This document shows positions 63,200 through 64,000 of a DNA stretch of 64,000 bases, one piece after another. This DNA is from Thermoplasmata archaeon (lineage in GTDB: Archaea > Thermoplasmatota > Thermoplasmata > Thermoplasmatales > Thermoplasmataceae), in contig JAJZLU010000002.1 of assembly GCA_021850545.1 (NCBI GenBank), forward strand, positions 49,225-113,224. The letters are read 5' to 3'. The stretch's first letter is position 1. Each line of letters starts with the position of its first letter. The position numbers and the translations under genes are program-made. A model generated the notes under the pieces. The model saw nothing but the letters and a program-made list of their open reading frames with translations. It ran no database searches and was not told the origin of the DNA.

Positions 63200-64000
63200 T
63201 TGGAAAGTATTGGAACTTTAGAAAATGGAAAAGTATTGCCGTGATGGTCGCCATGGTTTTGAGCGCAACCTGCGGTTCAATACTTTTAACAGGCAATGCT
63301 AATGCTGCAAGCTCAAGTAACGCTATTGCAGCTACGCATTATTCCTGGCATGGTTATAATGGTAACGAAACCATCTACATGACCAAAGGGGTACCAAATA
63401 ATGACCCCTATTATCTACCGGGAAATAATTCAACTGTGTATCAAAACGGGAATTCAAATCAGGCAAATATTTCGAATCAGGTCGCCTTGGATTTCGGAGC
63501 AAAATTATATGCACCCTCGGGACTAAAACCTACTTATGAATACTATAACCAGCCAGATGGAGATTTGGTGGTACATTATGGTGTTTCTATAGCAACCGCA
63601 ACTAATCAGTCATCCGTGTATAATAAGATCACCCAAGGCAGTTCAGTTACCACAACAACTGAGGAATTAATTTCGTCCTACGTGAATGCTACAGGTTTTT
63701 CGGGAATCAATTCTGGGATTGATGGCGATACTATTGCTTCATACTATGCGGCAGCCCTGAACGACAGCCTGACCGCCCTCTCCGGCCTCAATAACTCACT
63801 CGGCATAAGTTTATTAATGGGCGCAATTTCAGCGATACCTTATCTGGGCTATTTTACCATACCAATTGCGCTTTCATTAACTCAATTCGTGAATGAGACA
63901 AACTCACCTTCTGCCTCATTTGATGGCTTAAACAATGCACAGACTGTTGGATTCTACGTTAAACAATTCACTGGATACTATGACAAATGGCTCAACAATT
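63196..64000 (+). CDS. Exported protein, 3'-truncated by window edge
   Basis: An open frame from TTG 63196 runs to the window end (268 residues visible). TTG overlaps the previous TGA as TTGA, and AGGGAAGTGG lies just upstream. The N-terminus MIGKYWNFRKWKSIAVMVAM, then VLSATCGSILLTGNANAASS is a signal peptide with a predicted AxA cleavage. The mature part is Asn/Ser/Tyr-rich; a hydrophobic stretch (ISLLMGAISAIPYLGYFTIP) appears late. No family recognised. Confidence 0.75.
   Translation, partial: MIGKYWNFRKWKSIAVMVAMVLSATCGSILLTGNANAASSSNAIAATHYSWHGYNGNETIYMTKGVPNNDPYYLPGNNSTVYQNGNSNQANISNQVALDFGAKLYAPSGLKPTYEYYNQPDGDLVVHYGVSIATATNQSSVYNKITQGSSVTTTTEELISSYVNATGFSGINSGIDGDTIASYYAAALNDSLTALSGLNNSLGISLLMGAISAIPYLGYFTIPIALSLTQFVNETNSPSASFDGLNNAQTVGFYVKQFTGYYDKWLNN

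Noticed and set aside
56827..64000. Right attachment site of the integrated element
   Set aside because: Reading the region for a repeat of the tRNA T-arm and acceptor sequence found none, so no right border is claimed.
1..64000. CRISPR arrays, intact insertion sequences, rRNA genes
   Set aside because: No regularly spaced repeats, no transposase with flanking inverted repeats, and no rRNA-like sequence were seen.

Overview
The window is chromosomal DNA of a thermoacidophilic euryarchaeon, most likely a member of the Thermoplasmatales. The evidence is a pair of tricorn-interacting-factor type M1 aminopeptidases, RadA, a family B DNA polymerase, the PolD small subunit, TBP, archaeosine tRNA-guanine transglycosylase, ABCE1, a homodimeric-type tRNA-splicing endonuclease, ribosomal eL41, geranylgeranyl reductase, a G1 acid glutamic peptidase, strong AGG/AGA arginine usage and AT-rich TATA-type promoters. 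I cannot fix the genus.

Layout. 1-1551 is the 3'-truncated gene of a large secreted protein. 1955-6139 holds radA, an HTH/ACT regulator, purE-purK and a Sua5-type t6A enzyme. 6315-11147 holds two tandem M1 aminopeptidases that share a 242-nt perfectly identical block; the second has no normal start codon. 11330-12979 is an APC permease, convergent with a tight minus-strand operon glyA, CBS-HPF protein, tldD, tldE (17992 to 13021). Then come polB, a 2-hydroxyacid dehydrogenase, a MoxR/VWA operon, geranylgeranyl reductase and a DMT exporter. A minus-strand RNA and translation operon follows (small protein, ABCE1, ArcTGT; 30486 to 26357). 30713-38683 carries folP, a Fur-type regulator with a likely operator, an HTH regulator, hisS, a stand-alone Lrp effector domain, a HAD gene broken by an in-frame stop, GMP synthase subunit B, rpsB, endA and a small GTPase. 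38867-46800 carries a DUF981 membrane protein, an aminotransferase, a PPAT-NTPase fusion, a DUF59 protein, tbp, truD, mqnC and an Asp-box propeller. 47021-55909 carries an M48 protease, mqnE, mqnA, guaB, a membrane-anchored surface protein, UDG, an EamA transporter, PolD DP1 and a small unknown. mqnA, mqnE and mqnC together indicate menaquinone synthesis through futalosine.

56078-56185 is a very short eL41 gene starting at TTG. 56687-56826 is tRNA-Trp with a 67-nt intron that itself reads as a box C/D guide RNA aimed at positions 34 and 39 of the same tRNA. Directly downstream begins an integrated element: a tyrosine recombinase 50 nt from the tRNA end, then a chain of very small, start/stop-overlapping genes (Cys-rich mini-proteins, zinc ribbons, an RHH regulator, helical proteins) around a divergent control region with phased CATTC repeats. 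No second attachment site is visible, so the right border is unknown. From about 60.7 kb the window holds secreted and membrane proteins (two-TM protein, G1 peptidase, two adjacent exported proteins, the last cut off by the window end) and an isolated long hairpin at 62253-62284.
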